DNA from: CAYQCE01 sp964415885
Lineage (GTDB): Bacteria; Zixibacteria; MSB-5A5; JAABVY01; JAHJOQ01
Assembly (NCBI GenBank): GCA_964415885.1
Contig: CAYQCE010000053.1
Coordinates: 1 to 25,910 of the forward strand
Reading direction: 5' to 3'
DNA length: 25,910 bases
Below, piece by piece: positions 1-7,101 of the stretch. The position numbers were made by a program, and so were the translations under genes. Below the pieces are notes generated by a model, which worked only from the letters and a program-made list of their open reading frames with translations, searched no databases and had not been told where the DNA came from. Position 1 is the first letter of the stretch. Each line of letters opens with the position of its first letter.

Positions 1-19
1 AATCAACCTGTCCCCCCAG

Positions 20-73
20 CCGTCTCTATCACCCCTGCCGTCTCTACCACCCCTGCCGTCTCTACCACCCCTG
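20..73. repeat. Three tandem copies of an 18-bp unit
   Basis: Three head-to-tail copies of CCGTCTCTAYCACCCCTG lie at 20-37, 38-55 and 56-73; the first differs from the others by one base. They sit about 125 bp downstream of the gyrB stop codon. The last six bases of the unit, ACCCCTG, recur as the left arm of the palindrome at 88-107, so the array may have grown from part of that element. No protein-coding role is supported. Confidence 0.85.
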
Positions 74-84
74 TCCTCTTCAAT

Positions 85-110
85 GTCACCCCTGCGAAAG
101 CAGGGGTCCA
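85..110. repeat. Dispersed palindromic element (GTCA...GCGAAAGC...TCCA type)
   Basis: A perfect 8-bp stem, ACCCCTGC (88-95) and GCAGGGGT (100-107), closes on a GAAA tetraloop and is flanked by GTC and CCA. This matches the layout of a small palindromic repeat scattered through intergenic regions of many bacteria, usually with a GCGAAAGC core. When read as protein it yields the familiar spurious peptide WTPAFAGVT. It is about 90 nt downstream of gyrB and has no U-tract, so it is probably a repeat and not a terminator. Confidence 0.7.
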
Positions 111-146
111 TCTTCTCTCTTCCCCCGCTATCAGCGAATCCACGCT

Positions 147-171
147 GGCAGAACCACTGAAGGGTTCTGCC
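147..171. repeat. Perfect 9-bp inverted repeat just downstream of gyrB
   Basis: GGCAGAACC (147-155) and GGTTCTGCC (163-171) are perfect complements around a 7-nt loop. The hairpin lies 26-50 nt beyond the gyrB stop codon in the direction of gyrB transcription. No T-run follows on the minus strand, so it is not a classical intrinsic terminator. It could protect the 3' end of the gyrB mRNA or be another dispersed repeat. Confidence 0.6.
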
Positions 172-196
172 CTACTCATATCGGAAACCAGTTCCC

Positions 197-2167
197 CTAC
201 ACATCCAGATTGCGGACATACTTCGCGTTCTGCTGTATGAACTGGCGGCGCGGTTCGACAGCGTCGCCCATCAGCGTCGTGAATATCACATCCGCCTCGG
301 CGGCATCCTCCAGCGTGACCTGTATGAGCGTACGTGTCTCCGGATCCATAGTAGTCTTCCACAACTGATCCGGATTCATCTCACCGAGACCCTTGTATCG
401 CTGCACGCTGAGTCCATGCTTGCCGAGACGCTCGATCAGGAGATCGACCTCGTCATCGGTGAACGCATAGTGCATCTCTTTGCCCTTGCGCAAACCAAAG
501 AGCGGCGGCTGGGCGATGAACACATGCCCCTTGACAATCAGTTCCTTCATATAGCGGAACAGAAATGTCAAAATCAGCGTGCGAATATGTGACCCGTCGA
601 CATCCGCGTCGGTCATTATTATGACCTTCCCGTACCGCAACCGGGAGGCATCGAACTCCTCCCTGCCGATTCCGGTACCGAGCGCGGAGATCATCGTGCG
701 GATCTCCTCGTTGGAGAGAATCCGGTCCATACGGGCCTTCTCGACATTCAGAATCTTGCCCCGGAGCGGAAGCACCGCCTGGAATCGACGGTCACGGCCC
801 TGTTTGGCCGATCCACCCGCCGAGTCACCCTCTACGATGTAGATTTCGGTGTGCTCCGGGTCGCGCATGGAGCAATCCGCGAGTTTGCCGGGCAATGATC
901 CCGACTCGAGTGCGGTCTTGCGTCTGGCAAGCTCTTTCGCCTTTCTGGCGGCATTCCTGGCAGAGGCTGCGCCACGGCCCTTCTCGAACATCCTCTTGGC
1001 AACAGCGGAGTTCTCATCGAGATAGTAACTCAGTTCCTCACCGACAACCTGCTCGACCAGACCTTTGACCTCGGAATTGCCGAGCTTGGTCTTGGTCTGG
1101 CCTTCGAACTGCGGATCTGGAACTTTGACGGATATGACCGCTGTCAGGCCCTCACGGACATCCTCGCCCATCAGCGCGCTGACGCGGTTCTTTCCGTTCT
1201 TGAACATATTGTTCTTGTTGGCGTACGAATTGATCGTGCGTGTAAGCGCAGTCTTGAATCCAACCAGATGAGTCCCACCCTCGACTGTATTGATATTATT
1301 CACATAGGAATAGATGTTCTCGACATACGAATCATTATGCTGAAGCGCGAACTCCATCTCGACACCCTCGCGGGAAGCCGAAAAATAAACGGGTTTTTTG
1401 TAGAGCGCGGTCTTGTTCTGGTTGAGCCATTCCACAAATGTCGCGATTCCGCCCTTGTAGAAGAAAAACTCGGACTTCGGCTCATCGCCACGCTCGTCAC
1501 TTATCTGAATTTTGAGCCCCTTGTTCAAAAACGCCAGCTCACGCATCCGCGCCGCAAGCACATCATATTTGAACTCAGTCTTCGGGAATATCTGCGGATC
1601 AGGCTTGAATGTGGTCTTAGTGCCGCTCTTCTTGCGCTGCCCGATCTTCTTGAGATCACAGTCCGGCACTCCGATCTTGTACTTCTGATAGTAGACATTC
1701 CCGTCACGGACTATCTCGACCTCGCAGGTCTCCGAGAGCGCATTCACGACCGAAACGCCGACACCGTGCAACCCGCCCGACACCTTGTACGACTCATGGT
1801 CGAACTTTCCGCCGGCATGAAGCTTCGTCATAACGACCTCGACGGCGGGTATCTTCTCGGTGGGATGCTTGTCTACAGGAATACCACGACCGTCATCCTC
1901 AACCGTGCAGCTACCGTCATCGTTCAACGTAACTTTTATAGTACTGCAGTAACCGGCAAGAGCTTCGTCCACGGAGTTATCGACGACTTCGTAGACAAGG
2001 TGATGCAGCCCTCGACTGCCGGTATCACCAATATACATTGCGGGCCTGAGCCGCACTGCCTCGAGTCCTTTAAGGACCGTAATGGACTTGGCGTCATACG
2101 CGCCAACCCGCTCGAGGTCTTCCTTTATTCGATTGGTTACTTCTTCTTCTGCGTCTGTTTTGGCCAT
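197..2167 (-). CDS. gyrB: DNA gyrase subunit B
   Basis: This is the ATP-driven subunit of DNA gyrase, which introduces negative supercoils together with GyrA in the cytoplasm. At 656 residues it has the length of the short GyrB form, without the roughly 170-residue insert of the enterobacterial protein. The GHKL ATPase domain shows EVVDNSVDEA (about 60-69), DDGRGIP (91-97) and GGLHGVGVSVVNALS (from 131). The TOPRIM domain shows EGDSAGGSAKQGRDR and TDADVDGSHIRTL. The C-terminus carries GLGEMNPDQLW and RRQFIQQNAKYV, which favours GyrB over ParE. The ATG at 2167 is preceded by AAGGA with 7-nt spacing. It follows the DUF721 gene by 52 bp on the same strand, so the two are probably cotranscribed. 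No gyrA is seen in the window. Confidence 0.97.
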   Translation of the reverse strand: MAKTDAEEEVTNRIKEDLERVGAYDAKSITVLKGLEAVRLRPAMYIGDTGSRGLHHLVYEVVDNSVDEALAGYCSTIKVTLNDDGSCTVEDDGRGIPVDKHPTEKIPAVEVVMTKLHAGGKFDHESYKVSGGLHGVGVSVVNALSETCEVEIVRDGNVYYQKYKIGVPDCDLKKIGQRKKSGTKTTFKPDPQIFPKTEFKYDVLAARMRELAFLNKGLKIQISDERGDEPKSEFFFYKGGIATFVEWLNQNKTALYKKPVYFSASREGVEMEFALQHNDSYVENIYSYVNNINTVEGGTHLVGFKTALTRTINSYANKNNMFKNGKNRVSALMGEDVREGLTAVISVKVPDPQFEGQTKTKLGNSEVKGLVEQVVGEELSYYLDENSAVAKRMFEKGRGAASARNAARKAKELARRKTALESGSLPGKLADCSMRDPEHTEIYIVEGDSAGGSAKQGRDRRFQAVLPLRGKILNVEKARMDRILSNEEIRTMISALGTGIGREEFDASRLRYGKVIIMTDADVDGSHIRTLILTFLFRYMKELIVKGHVFIAQPPLFGLRKGKEMHYAFTDDEVDLLIERLGKHGLSVQRYKGLGEMNPDQLWKTTMDPETRTLIQVTLEDAAEADVIFTTLMGDAVEPRRQFIQQNAKYVRNLDV

Positions 2168-2219
2168 CAGTTTATCCTTGAATTATGCTTTATATCGAAA
2201 TTTCAAATACGGAAGGCAT

Positions 2220-2504
2220 TTACCTGAAGACGATCACTTTAACGATTTTTTCTCCAAGAGCATCGTTGACGGCATCAATCAGCTCCTGTCGCATGAAATG
2301 AAGCTCGTGGCTCCAGGTCGAATCGCTCACACGGACAGTGAGACACCCCTCGACACAACTGATCGCTTCACTCTTTTCAGCAATTTCTCTACCAACAGCT
2401 TCCGACCAGACTTCTACCGCTCCCGCCTCTTTGACACGCTCTCTGATGCCCAGGGAATTGAGAAGGGACTTGATGGGGCCGTTGATTCTAACAGGCTTCC
2501 CCAT
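2220..2504 (-). CDS. DUF721 (DciA-like) protein
   Basis: A 94-residue protein of the DUF721 family, which includes DciA, the ancestral loader or partner of the replicative helicase DnaB. Visible family features are an N-terminal helical stretch (GPIKSLLNSLGI), the segment EVWSEAVGREIAEKSEAI, a strand LTVRVSDSTWSHELHFM and a C-terminal region ending in VIVFR. The protein is close to the minimal domain, shorter than proteobacterial DciA. The ATG at 2504 has AGGA with 8-nt spacing. It lies between recF and gyrB, a common place for this family. Helicase loading is inferred from family and context; no residue in the sequence proves it. Confidence 0.82.
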   Translation of the reverse strand: MGKPVRINGPIKSLLNSLGIRERVKEAGAVEVWSEAVGREIAEKSEAISCVEGCLTVRVSDSTWSHELHFMRQELIDAVNDALGEKIVKVIVFR

Positions 2505-2524
2505 GACTCCATTCCTGTTAAGTC

Positions 2525-2530
2525 ATTATA
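2525..2530 (-). promoter_or_regulatory. Perfect -10 box upstream of DUF721-gyrB
   Basis: On the minus strand a perfect TATAAT lies at 2530-2525, about 20 bp upstream of the DUF721 start codon and directly after the recF terminator hairpin. No good -35 sits at 17 bp; TTGCTG is found only at a 20-bp spacing. Initiation would fall near 2518, leaving a very short leader that holds just the ribosome-binding site. It would let DUF721-gyrB be transcribed independently of recF. Confidence 0.5.
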
Positions 2531-2558
2531 ATACTACATTTTATACAAATCAGCAAGC

Positions 2559-2586
2559 AAAAAGTGCCACGATTTTGCACTTTTTT
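2559..2586 (-). terminator. Intrinsic terminator after recF
   Basis: AAAAAGTGC (2559-2567) pairs with GCACTTTTT (2577-2585) around a 9-nt loop. On the minus strand the GTGC/GCAC stem is followed by five T residues (2563-2559), 35-60 nt beyond the recF stop. On the plus strand it is followed by six T residues, so it could act in both directions. The GC part of the stem is only 4 bp, so strength is uncertain. Confidence 0.6.
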
Positions 2587-2620
2587 ACTTCATAACGATA
2601 TACAACACAAGAGCTTATAA

Positions 2621-3742
2621 TCAGGACTTATAGTTCCGGGTTTCGCCGTTATCCACCATAATTGACTTTTCGAATACCGATAAGTCTTTTACTTCTGACA
2701 ACTTGGAAGTAGTCACCAAAACCTGTCCCAATGTCGGGATGATCGATGAGAGGTATTCCAGACGACGGGCGTCGAAATCGGAGTATATCTCATCCAGCAG
2801 GAGAATCGGCCACTCATCGGTGACATCTCTGAGGTACAGAAGCACCGCGAGTTTGACCGACAGCACGACCGATTTGACCTGTCCACGGGAGCCGTACGAC
2901 CGGAAGTCGTAGTCACCGATCCGAAAAGTTATGTCATCCCGGTGGGGACCATACTGCGACTGGCCGAGCATTGTCTCACGACGCCTGCGGGACTCCAGCT
3001 TCTGTTGAAATCGGGCTGTATCGAATGTCTCCAGCGATGGGGATGGCTTGTATTCGATTGCAAGGTCGAATGGGCTGTCTGTCAGCTTATGATGATACTC
3101 GGACGACGGTCCGGAGATATCGGCGAGGAACTTTCGCCGCCTGGCGTTGATATCCACTGCGAGTTCAGCCATGCGTGTATCCCAGACCTGAAGCGATGAG
3201 TCATCGGTTGCTGTCCCGATCGCTGCAAATTCCTCGGCCAGCTCCTTCAGAAGGGCGTTTCGTTGAGCCAGCACCCGCTTGTACTCCCACAGGAGCGGGA
3301 TATAGCTCCGGTCAAACTGAGCGATCGAGATATCAAGGAATGTCCGTCTCACTGACGGCGGCCCGTTGATAAGCTCAACATCATCGGGTGCGAACACAAC
3401 CGCCTTCAGATGCTCATAGAGCGATGACAGGCGCGTTTCCGGAACACCGTTAATCCTGACACGTTTCTTCTCGCCCGGCTTGCAGCCGATTTCGATCTGA
3501 ACCTCTGAATTCGACAACTCGCCCGAGGCCTCGATACGGAACAGCTCGGCATCGCTCTTTCGCAGCAGATCGTCATTGGCACCACGGAATGACTTCGCAG
3601 TACACAGATAATAGACCGACTCGAGCATGTTGGACTTGCCGGATCCATTCTTACCGAAGATAAGATTAGCGCCCGGGGCGAACTCGATTTCCACGGACTC
3701 AAAGTTACGAAACGAGGTTAGCTTCAGGTGTTTGACATGCAT
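2621..3742 (-). CDS. recF: DNA replication and repair protein RecF
   Basis: RecF is an SMC-like ATPase that helps load RecA at gaps with RecO and RecR. The 373-residue length is normal. The Walker A motif is GKNGSGKSN (30-38), YGPHRDD stands at 264-270, the ABC-type signature SRGQVKS at 285-291 and Walker B PILLLDE at 312-318. The start ATG at 3742 begins MHVKHLKLTSFRNF, a typical RecF N-terminus. No Shine-Dalgarno sequence precedes it, and a candidate -10 box ends only 6 nt upstream, so the message may be leaderless. It lies 231 bp downstream of dnaN and is followed by a terminator-like hairpin. Confidence 0.95.
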   Translation of the reverse strand: MHVKHLKLTSFRNFESVEIEFAPGANLIFGKNGSGKSNMLESVYYLCTAKSFRGANDDLLRKSDAELFRIEASGELSNSEVQIEIGCKPGEKKRVRINGVPETRLSSLYEHLKAVVFAPDDVELINGPPSVRRTFLDISIAQFDRSYIPLLWEYKRVLAQRNALLKELAEEFAAIGTATDDSSLQVWDTRMAELAVDINARRRKFLADISGPSSEYHHKLTDSPFDLAIEYKPSPSLETFDTARFQQKLESRRRRETMLGQSQYGPHRDDITFRIGDYDFRSYGSRGQVKSVVLSVKLAVLLYLRDVTDEWPILLLDEIYSDFDARRLEYLSSIIPTLGQVLVTTSKLSEVKDLSVFEKSIMVDNGETRNYKS

Positions 3743-3748
3743 TCGTGA

Positions 3749-3776
3749 AATATAGTCCGGTGCTGTCAGCTATCAA
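3749..3776 (-). promoter_or_regulatory. Candidate recF promoter (possibly leaderless)
   Basis: On the minus strand TTGATA (3776-3771) and TATATT (3754-3749) are 16 bp apart. The -10 box ends 6 nt before the recF ATG, which places the expected transcription start at or next to the start codon. No ribosome-binding site is visible between them. This is sequence matching only. Confidence 0.4.
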
Positions 3777-3851
3777 AAGAAAAACCCATCCGAGCGAGAC
3801 ATGATAAGAATCAAGTTGCGACGAATCCCCTCTTTGATCAAGAAACTATAC

Positions 3852-3890
3852 AGTCAGGTTACACTCCGCCATCGGAGTGCAAGTCTGACT
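3852..3890. repeat. Two-part stem-loop in the dnaN-recF intergenic region
   Basis: An inner perfect 7-bp stem, CACTCCG (3862-3868) and CGGAGTG (3873-3879), has a 4-nt loop. It is enclosed by an outer 6-bp stem, AGTCAG (3852-3857) and CTGACT (3885-3890), separated by short internal loops. It is about 85-120 nt past the dnaN stop. There is no T-run on either strand, so mRNA processing or attenuation is more likely than intrinsic termination. Confidence 0.55.
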
Positions 3891-3973
3891 TAACTTGCCC
3901 ACTTGCTGTATTCTGATTAGTCCATAATAGATGGGCATTCAATATTGATTTGAAACGACTGAGTCGGAGCCTG

Positions 3974-5083
3974 TTACTCAGCCAGCCTGAGCGGCATTAT
4001 GAGGCAAATGTAATCCTCCTTGCGGTCGGCGGAGTATATCACACCGGCGGACACGGGAGTTGACAGCTCAAACACTACCTCTTCGCCATCGATCTGCTTC
4101 AATATGTCCTCGATATATGCGGCATTGTAGCCGAGCTCCATTTTATCTTCCTTGTATTCGCACGGAATATCCTCTTTCGCCTCGCCTCCGAGATCCACGT
4201 TGGTCGCCGAAAGAGTCAGCTTGTTGTTCGATAGCCCAAACTTGACCTGGTGAGTGAGTGAGTTCGACAGAATCGATACCCTTCGCACCGCGGACATGAG
4301 AAGCTCGCGGCCTACAACGAGTCTTTTCTCGTTGTCGGTCGGAATCACTTGTTCGAAATTGGGGTACGGACCCTCAAAGAGCTTTGAGGAAACAATCGAG
4401 TCATTCACCCTGAACATCACGTTCTTTTCGCCAAACACGACACCAATCTCCGCATCGCTGTCACCGATGAGTTTGACCACGGCATTCATGGCTTTCGGCG
4501 GAACGATAATATCATCCGACATACCGCGAAGCTTCGTATTGTCCATGCCGATTTTCGCGAGACGGTGTCCGTCGGTTGCAACCATGACCATCTTGTCGCC
4601 GGAAGTCTGCCAGAGGATACCATTCAGCGCAGGACGAGACTCATCCGCGGAGACCGCGAACGATGTCATCCGAACCATCTTCACCAAATCTCTTCCGGAT
4701 ATCCTGATCTCTTTGGCCTCGTTATATTCCGGAGTCTTCGGAAACTCATCGGCGGGAATACCGGATATCTTGAAATGACCTGTTTTTGTCGAAACCTCAA
4801 TACGATTGCTTTCGGATGATAGTGACAGTTCTGTTTCGGGAAGCTCTCTTATGATCTCGGCGAATGTCCTGGCCTGAACCGTAATTGCACCAGGCTTGTC
4901 CGGCTTGATTTCCATCCTGGTGGATATCGATATTTCCAAATCGGTTGCCGCAAGTATAATGCTATCCTCGGATGCCTCTATCAGAATATTCCCGAGAATA
5001 GGCAGAGCAGATTTGCTCGGAACTGCTGTAAGCACAATCTGCAGAAACTCGAGGAGTTTCGACTTCACGATCTTAAGCTTCAT
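3974..5083 (-). CDS. dnaN: DNA polymerase III beta sliding clamp
   Basis: DnaN forms the ring-shaped dimer that holds DNA polymerase III on its template. The 369-residue length suits three clamp folds of about 120 residues. Recognisable segments are the N-terminal MKLKIVKSKLLEFLQIV, the stretch SALPILGNILIEA, the middle-domain ATDGHRLAKI and the C-terminal YICLIMPLRLAE, whose end matches the usual clamp terminus (IMPMRL). The ATG at 5083 is preceded by AGGAG with a 6-nt spacing. It lies downstream of dnaA with a 253-bp AT-rich gap that holds DnaA boxes, so its transcription could respond to DnaA. Confidence 0.97.
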   Translation of the reverse strand: MKLKIVKSKLLEFLQIVLTAVPSKSALPILGNILIEASEDSIILAATDLEISISTRMEIKPDKPGAITVQARTFAEIIRELPETELSLSSESNRIEVSTKTGHFKISGIPADEFPKTPEYNEAKEIRISGRDLVKMVRMTSFAVSADESRPALNGILWQTSGDKMVMVATDGHRLAKIGMDNTKLRGMSDDIIVPPKAMNAVVKLIGDSDAEIGVVFGEKNVMFRVNDSIVSSKLFEGPYPNFEQVIPTDNEKRLVVGRELLMSAVRRVSILSNSLTHQVKFGLSNNKLTLSATNVDLGGEAKEDIPCEYKEDKMELGYNAAYIEDILKQIDGEEVVFELSTPVSAGVIYSADRKEDYICLIMPLRLAE

Positions 5084-5097
5084 ATCTATCTCCTGCG

Positions 5098-5106
5098 TTA
5101 TCCACT
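5098..5106 (+). promoter_or_regulatory. DnaA box, one mismatch
   Basis: TTATCCACT, differing from TTATCCACA only in the last base. It lies 15 bp upstream of the dnaN start codon. Confidence 0.5.
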
Positions 5107-5169
5107 CTTCTATTGATTATTCTTCAGTATATATTAATCCGGAATCATAGTAATAAGGCCTGTTGGCAC

Positions 5170-5178
5170 TGTGCATAA
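5170..5178 (-). promoter_or_regulatory. DnaA box matching TTATNCACA
   Basis: The minus strand reads TTATGCACA, an exact match to the degenerate DnaA box consensus. It lies about 90 bp upstream of dnaN and beside an AT-rich stretch. Confidence 0.6.
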
Positions 5179-5336
5179 AGCTGTAACTATCTATTCGACC
5201 GTAGATTCTCGCTTTCGGTTAATGTTAGGAATAATGGTTGCATCTTTCCCTGAGACGTTTGATTTCCACATATACAAAATAGACGCGGAATCATCAACAA
5301 GATAAAGATGGGTTGCCGACACTTTCTTCACATCTC

Positions 5337-6716
5337 CTACACATAGAGAGAATTGATCAACTGATCGATCTTGAGCTTCAGATTGACGTCCTTTTTTATC
5401 ATCTGAAGAATGCTTTTTTGAGCATGTATCACAGTCGAGTGGTCTCGTCCTCCGAATCCGGTACCGATCACTTTCAGCGGCAGGTCCGTGAGAGCGCGGC
5501 AGAGATACATGGCGACCTGGCGAGCGAGCGCTATGTTCGCCGTCTTCTTCTTGGCCTTCAGCATCTCCACACTGACGTTATACTCGTCCGCGACCTTTTT
5601 CTGGATGTCATCGATTGTAAGGCTTCTTTTCGCGCGTGGAAGGGAGTCTTTCAGAATCTGCTGCGCGAGGTCGACCGTTATGTCTTTGCGACGGAGAGAA
5701 GCATACGCCAACAGCCGGGTAAGACAACCCTCAAGATCACGGATATTTGTCGTGACTGAGTCTGCGATATACGTCAGTACCTCGACCGGCAGGTCGTAAC
5801 CATCAGCCTCCGATTTCCGCTGGAGAATTGCGACTCTGGTTTCGAGAGATGGCGGCTGGATATCGGTAACCAGTCCCCAGCCGAAACGCGAGAGAAGCCT
5901 CTCCTCGAGACCTTTGATATCCCGCGGTGGACGATCTGCGGTCAATACAAGCTGTTTTCCATCCTGATGGAGGGCATTGAAAGTGTGAAAGAACTGCTCT
6001 TGGGTCGATTCCTTGCCGGTAAAGAACTGGATGTCCTCGATTATAAGCACATCACTCGACCTGTAATGGTTTGCGAAATCGTGCACGGACTTGGTTGATA
6101 TCGAATTGATGAACTCGTTCGTGAATTTCTCGGATGTGACATATATCAAGCGTCTGCTGTCGTCACTCTCCACGATATGATTCCCGATTGCCTGTGCGAG
6201 ATGAGTCTTGCCGAGACCGACACCTCCATAGATAAACAGCGGGTTGTACTTTGTTTTGCCGGGAGCATCTGCGACTGCGAGAGCCGCAGCGTGCGCGAAC
6301 TCGTTGGAGTCTCCCACGACGAAATTATCGAAAATGTATCTGTCGGAGAACGAGGTCGTGGAGAAACTGCGGCCAGGTTTCGGTTTGATCTTCATGGCTT
6401 CGGATGGGACCGGACTCACTTTGGCATTGGCACTGCCTGTGAAAAAGCTCTGCTGATCATCGGTGGTTGGAGGCTTGACGATGAGCTGAAAGTTGCCGTC
6501 GGTCTCTGTCACCGACCGAAGGGCATCCTGTATCAACTCGCGATAGTGCTCGTTCAGCCACTCAGCCACGAACCTGTTCGGAACCCCGATTCGGAAATGA
6601 CCATTGTCCCGACCTATTCCCAATGTCGGCTTGAGCCAAGTAAAGAAACTCTGTTTGTTAACCCTCCGTGATATGTAGGAGAGACACTCAGCCCACACTT
6701 GACCTGCTTCAGTCAT
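5337..6716 (-). CDS. dnaA: Chromosomal replication initiator DnaA
   Basis: DnaA binds DnaA boxes, opens the origin and recruits the helicase. The 459-residue protein has an N-terminal interaction domain (1-80), a linker (about 85-125), an AAA+ domain with Walker A GGVGLGKT (164-171), Walker B VLIIEDIQF (223-231) and DRPPRDIKGLEERLLSRF (261-278), and the C-terminal DNA-binding domain with signature GGRDHSTV (422-429). The first Walker B acidic residue is Glu227 where Asp is usual. The ATG at 6716 is preceded by AGGG at 10 nt. Two DnaA boxes lie 26-45 bp upstream, one next to a TATAGT -10 candidate, which suggests autoregulation. Confidence 0.98.
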   Translation of the reverse strand: MTEAGQVWAECLSYISRRVNKQSFFTWLKPTLGIGRDNGHFRIGVPNRFVAEWLNEHYRELIQDALRSVTETDGNFQLIVKPPTTDDQQSFFTGSANAKVSPVPSEAMKIKPKPGRSFSTTSFSDRYIFDNFVVGDSNEFAHAAALAVADAPGKTKYNPLFIYGGVGLGKTHLAQAIGNHIVESDDSRRLIYVTSEKFTNEFINSISTKSVHDFANHYRSSDVLIIEDIQFFTGKESTQEQFFHTFNALHQDGKQLVLTADRPPRDIKGLEERLLSRFGWGLVTDIQPPSLETRVAILQRKSEADGYDLPVEVLTYIADSVTTNIRDLEGCLTRLLAYASLRRKDITVDLAQQILKDSLPRAKRSLTIDDIQKKVADEYNVSVEMLKAKKKTANIALARQVAMYLCRALTDLPLKVIGTGFGGRDHSTVIHAQKSILQMIKKDVNLKLKIDQLINSLYV

Positions 6717-6741
6717 AGTCGAATAACCCTCAGTTGGTAAG

Positions 6742-6761
6742 TTATCAACATTAGTGGATAA
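6742..6761. promoter_or_regulatory. Paired DnaA boxes upstream of dnaA
   Basis: TTATCAACA (6742-6750, plus strand) and TTATCCACT (6761-6753, minus strand) face each other 2 bp apart, each with one mismatch to the consensus. On the minus strand a TATAGT (6766-6761) abuts the second box and could be the dnaA -10 element; its -35 is poor. DnaA binding here would block that promoter. Confidence 0.5.
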
Positions 6762-6818
6762 CTATAAGCCCTTAGTATTCAATTGAGTAAGGTACGTTTT
6801 CCGTGAAAGAGCAGCACA

Positions 6819-6827
6819 TTATCCACA
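6819..6827 (+). promoter_or_regulatory. Perfect DnaA box
   Basis: TTATCCACA matches the consensus at all nine positions, about 100 bp upstream of dnaA and inside the candidate origin. Confidence 0.75.
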
Positions 6828-6920
6828 AATCCCCTCCCGAAGTTGCTGAAAAACAGCGCTTTTTTGCGAAATTCGGATGGTTTTCCCGGTTGTCAACACC
6901 TTGTTAACATATTATCATTC

Positions 6921-6945
6921 AACAACTTCTGGAGTATAAGTTGTT
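6921..6945. repeat. 8-bp inverted repeat inside the candidate origin
   Basis: AACAACTT (6921-6928) and AAGTTGTT (6938-6945) are perfect complements separated by 9 nt. The element is AT-rich and lies among the TTGTYAA motifs. It could be a binding site for an origin protein or part of the melting region. Confidence 0.5.
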
Positions 6946-7061
6946 AGATCAGCGCCCTTTTGTCAAGCGGATCGATCGAAAAAAAACAGTAATTGTTAAT
7001 ACCTTGCGATACAGCACATTGCACACAAGATAAGACACCGGGTATCGCGAGAATATCAGCC

Positions 7062-7070
7062 GGTGGATAA
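7062..7070 (-). promoter_or_regulatory. DnaA box, one mismatch
   Basis: The minus strand reads TTATCCACC, differing from the consensus in the last base. It marks the mrp-proximal edge of the candidate origin. Confidence 0.45.
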
Positions 7071-7101
7071 CAGATCGTTCAGATCATAGTCCGATAAGGG
7101 C

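Larger units (their letters stand above)
5084..5336. other. dnaA-dnaN intergenic region with DnaA boxes (possible second origin part)
   Basis: This 253-bp AT-rich stretch contains TTATCCACT at 5098-5106 on the plus strand (one mismatch to TTATCCACA) and TTATGCACA at 5178-5170 on the minus strand, which fits TTATNCACA. Between them, about 5107-5160, the sequence is strongly AT-rich and could unwind. Boxes on both sides of dnaA are known from bipartite origins such as that of Bacillus subtilis. A role in regulating dnaN is an alternative. Confidence 0.5.
6717..7101. other. Candidate replication origin (oriC)
   Basis: This 385-bp gene-free region lies between dnaA and mrp. It holds one perfect DnaA box, TTATCCACA at 6819-6827 (+), and one-mismatch boxes TTATCAACA at 6742-6750 (+), TTATCCACT at 6761-6753 (-) and TTATCCACC at 7070-7062 (-). 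It also has four TTGTYAA elements (6890, 6901, 6960, 6993), an 8-bp inverted repeat at 6921-6945, and an A8 run with AT-rich sequence at 6979-7001 that could be an unwinding element. Box density beside dnaA is the basis for the call. GC-skew has not been computed. Confidence 0.75.

Noticed and set aside
20..73. CRISPR array
   Set aside because: The copies are directly adjacent with no spacers and only 18 bp long.
3..362. Minus-strand frame with repeated GVVETAG peptide
   Set aside because: The repeat peptide is a translation of the 18-bp DNA repeats and the WTPAFAGVT peptide of the palindrome; the frame overlaps the end of gyrB.
1268..2227. Plus-strand open frame of 319 codons
   Set aside because: It is antisense to gyrB, whose conserved motifs fix the coding strand.
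2649..2657. TTATCCACC inside the 3' end of recF as a DnaA box
   Set aside because: It encodes conserved-frame residues, is isolated and lies far from the other boxes.
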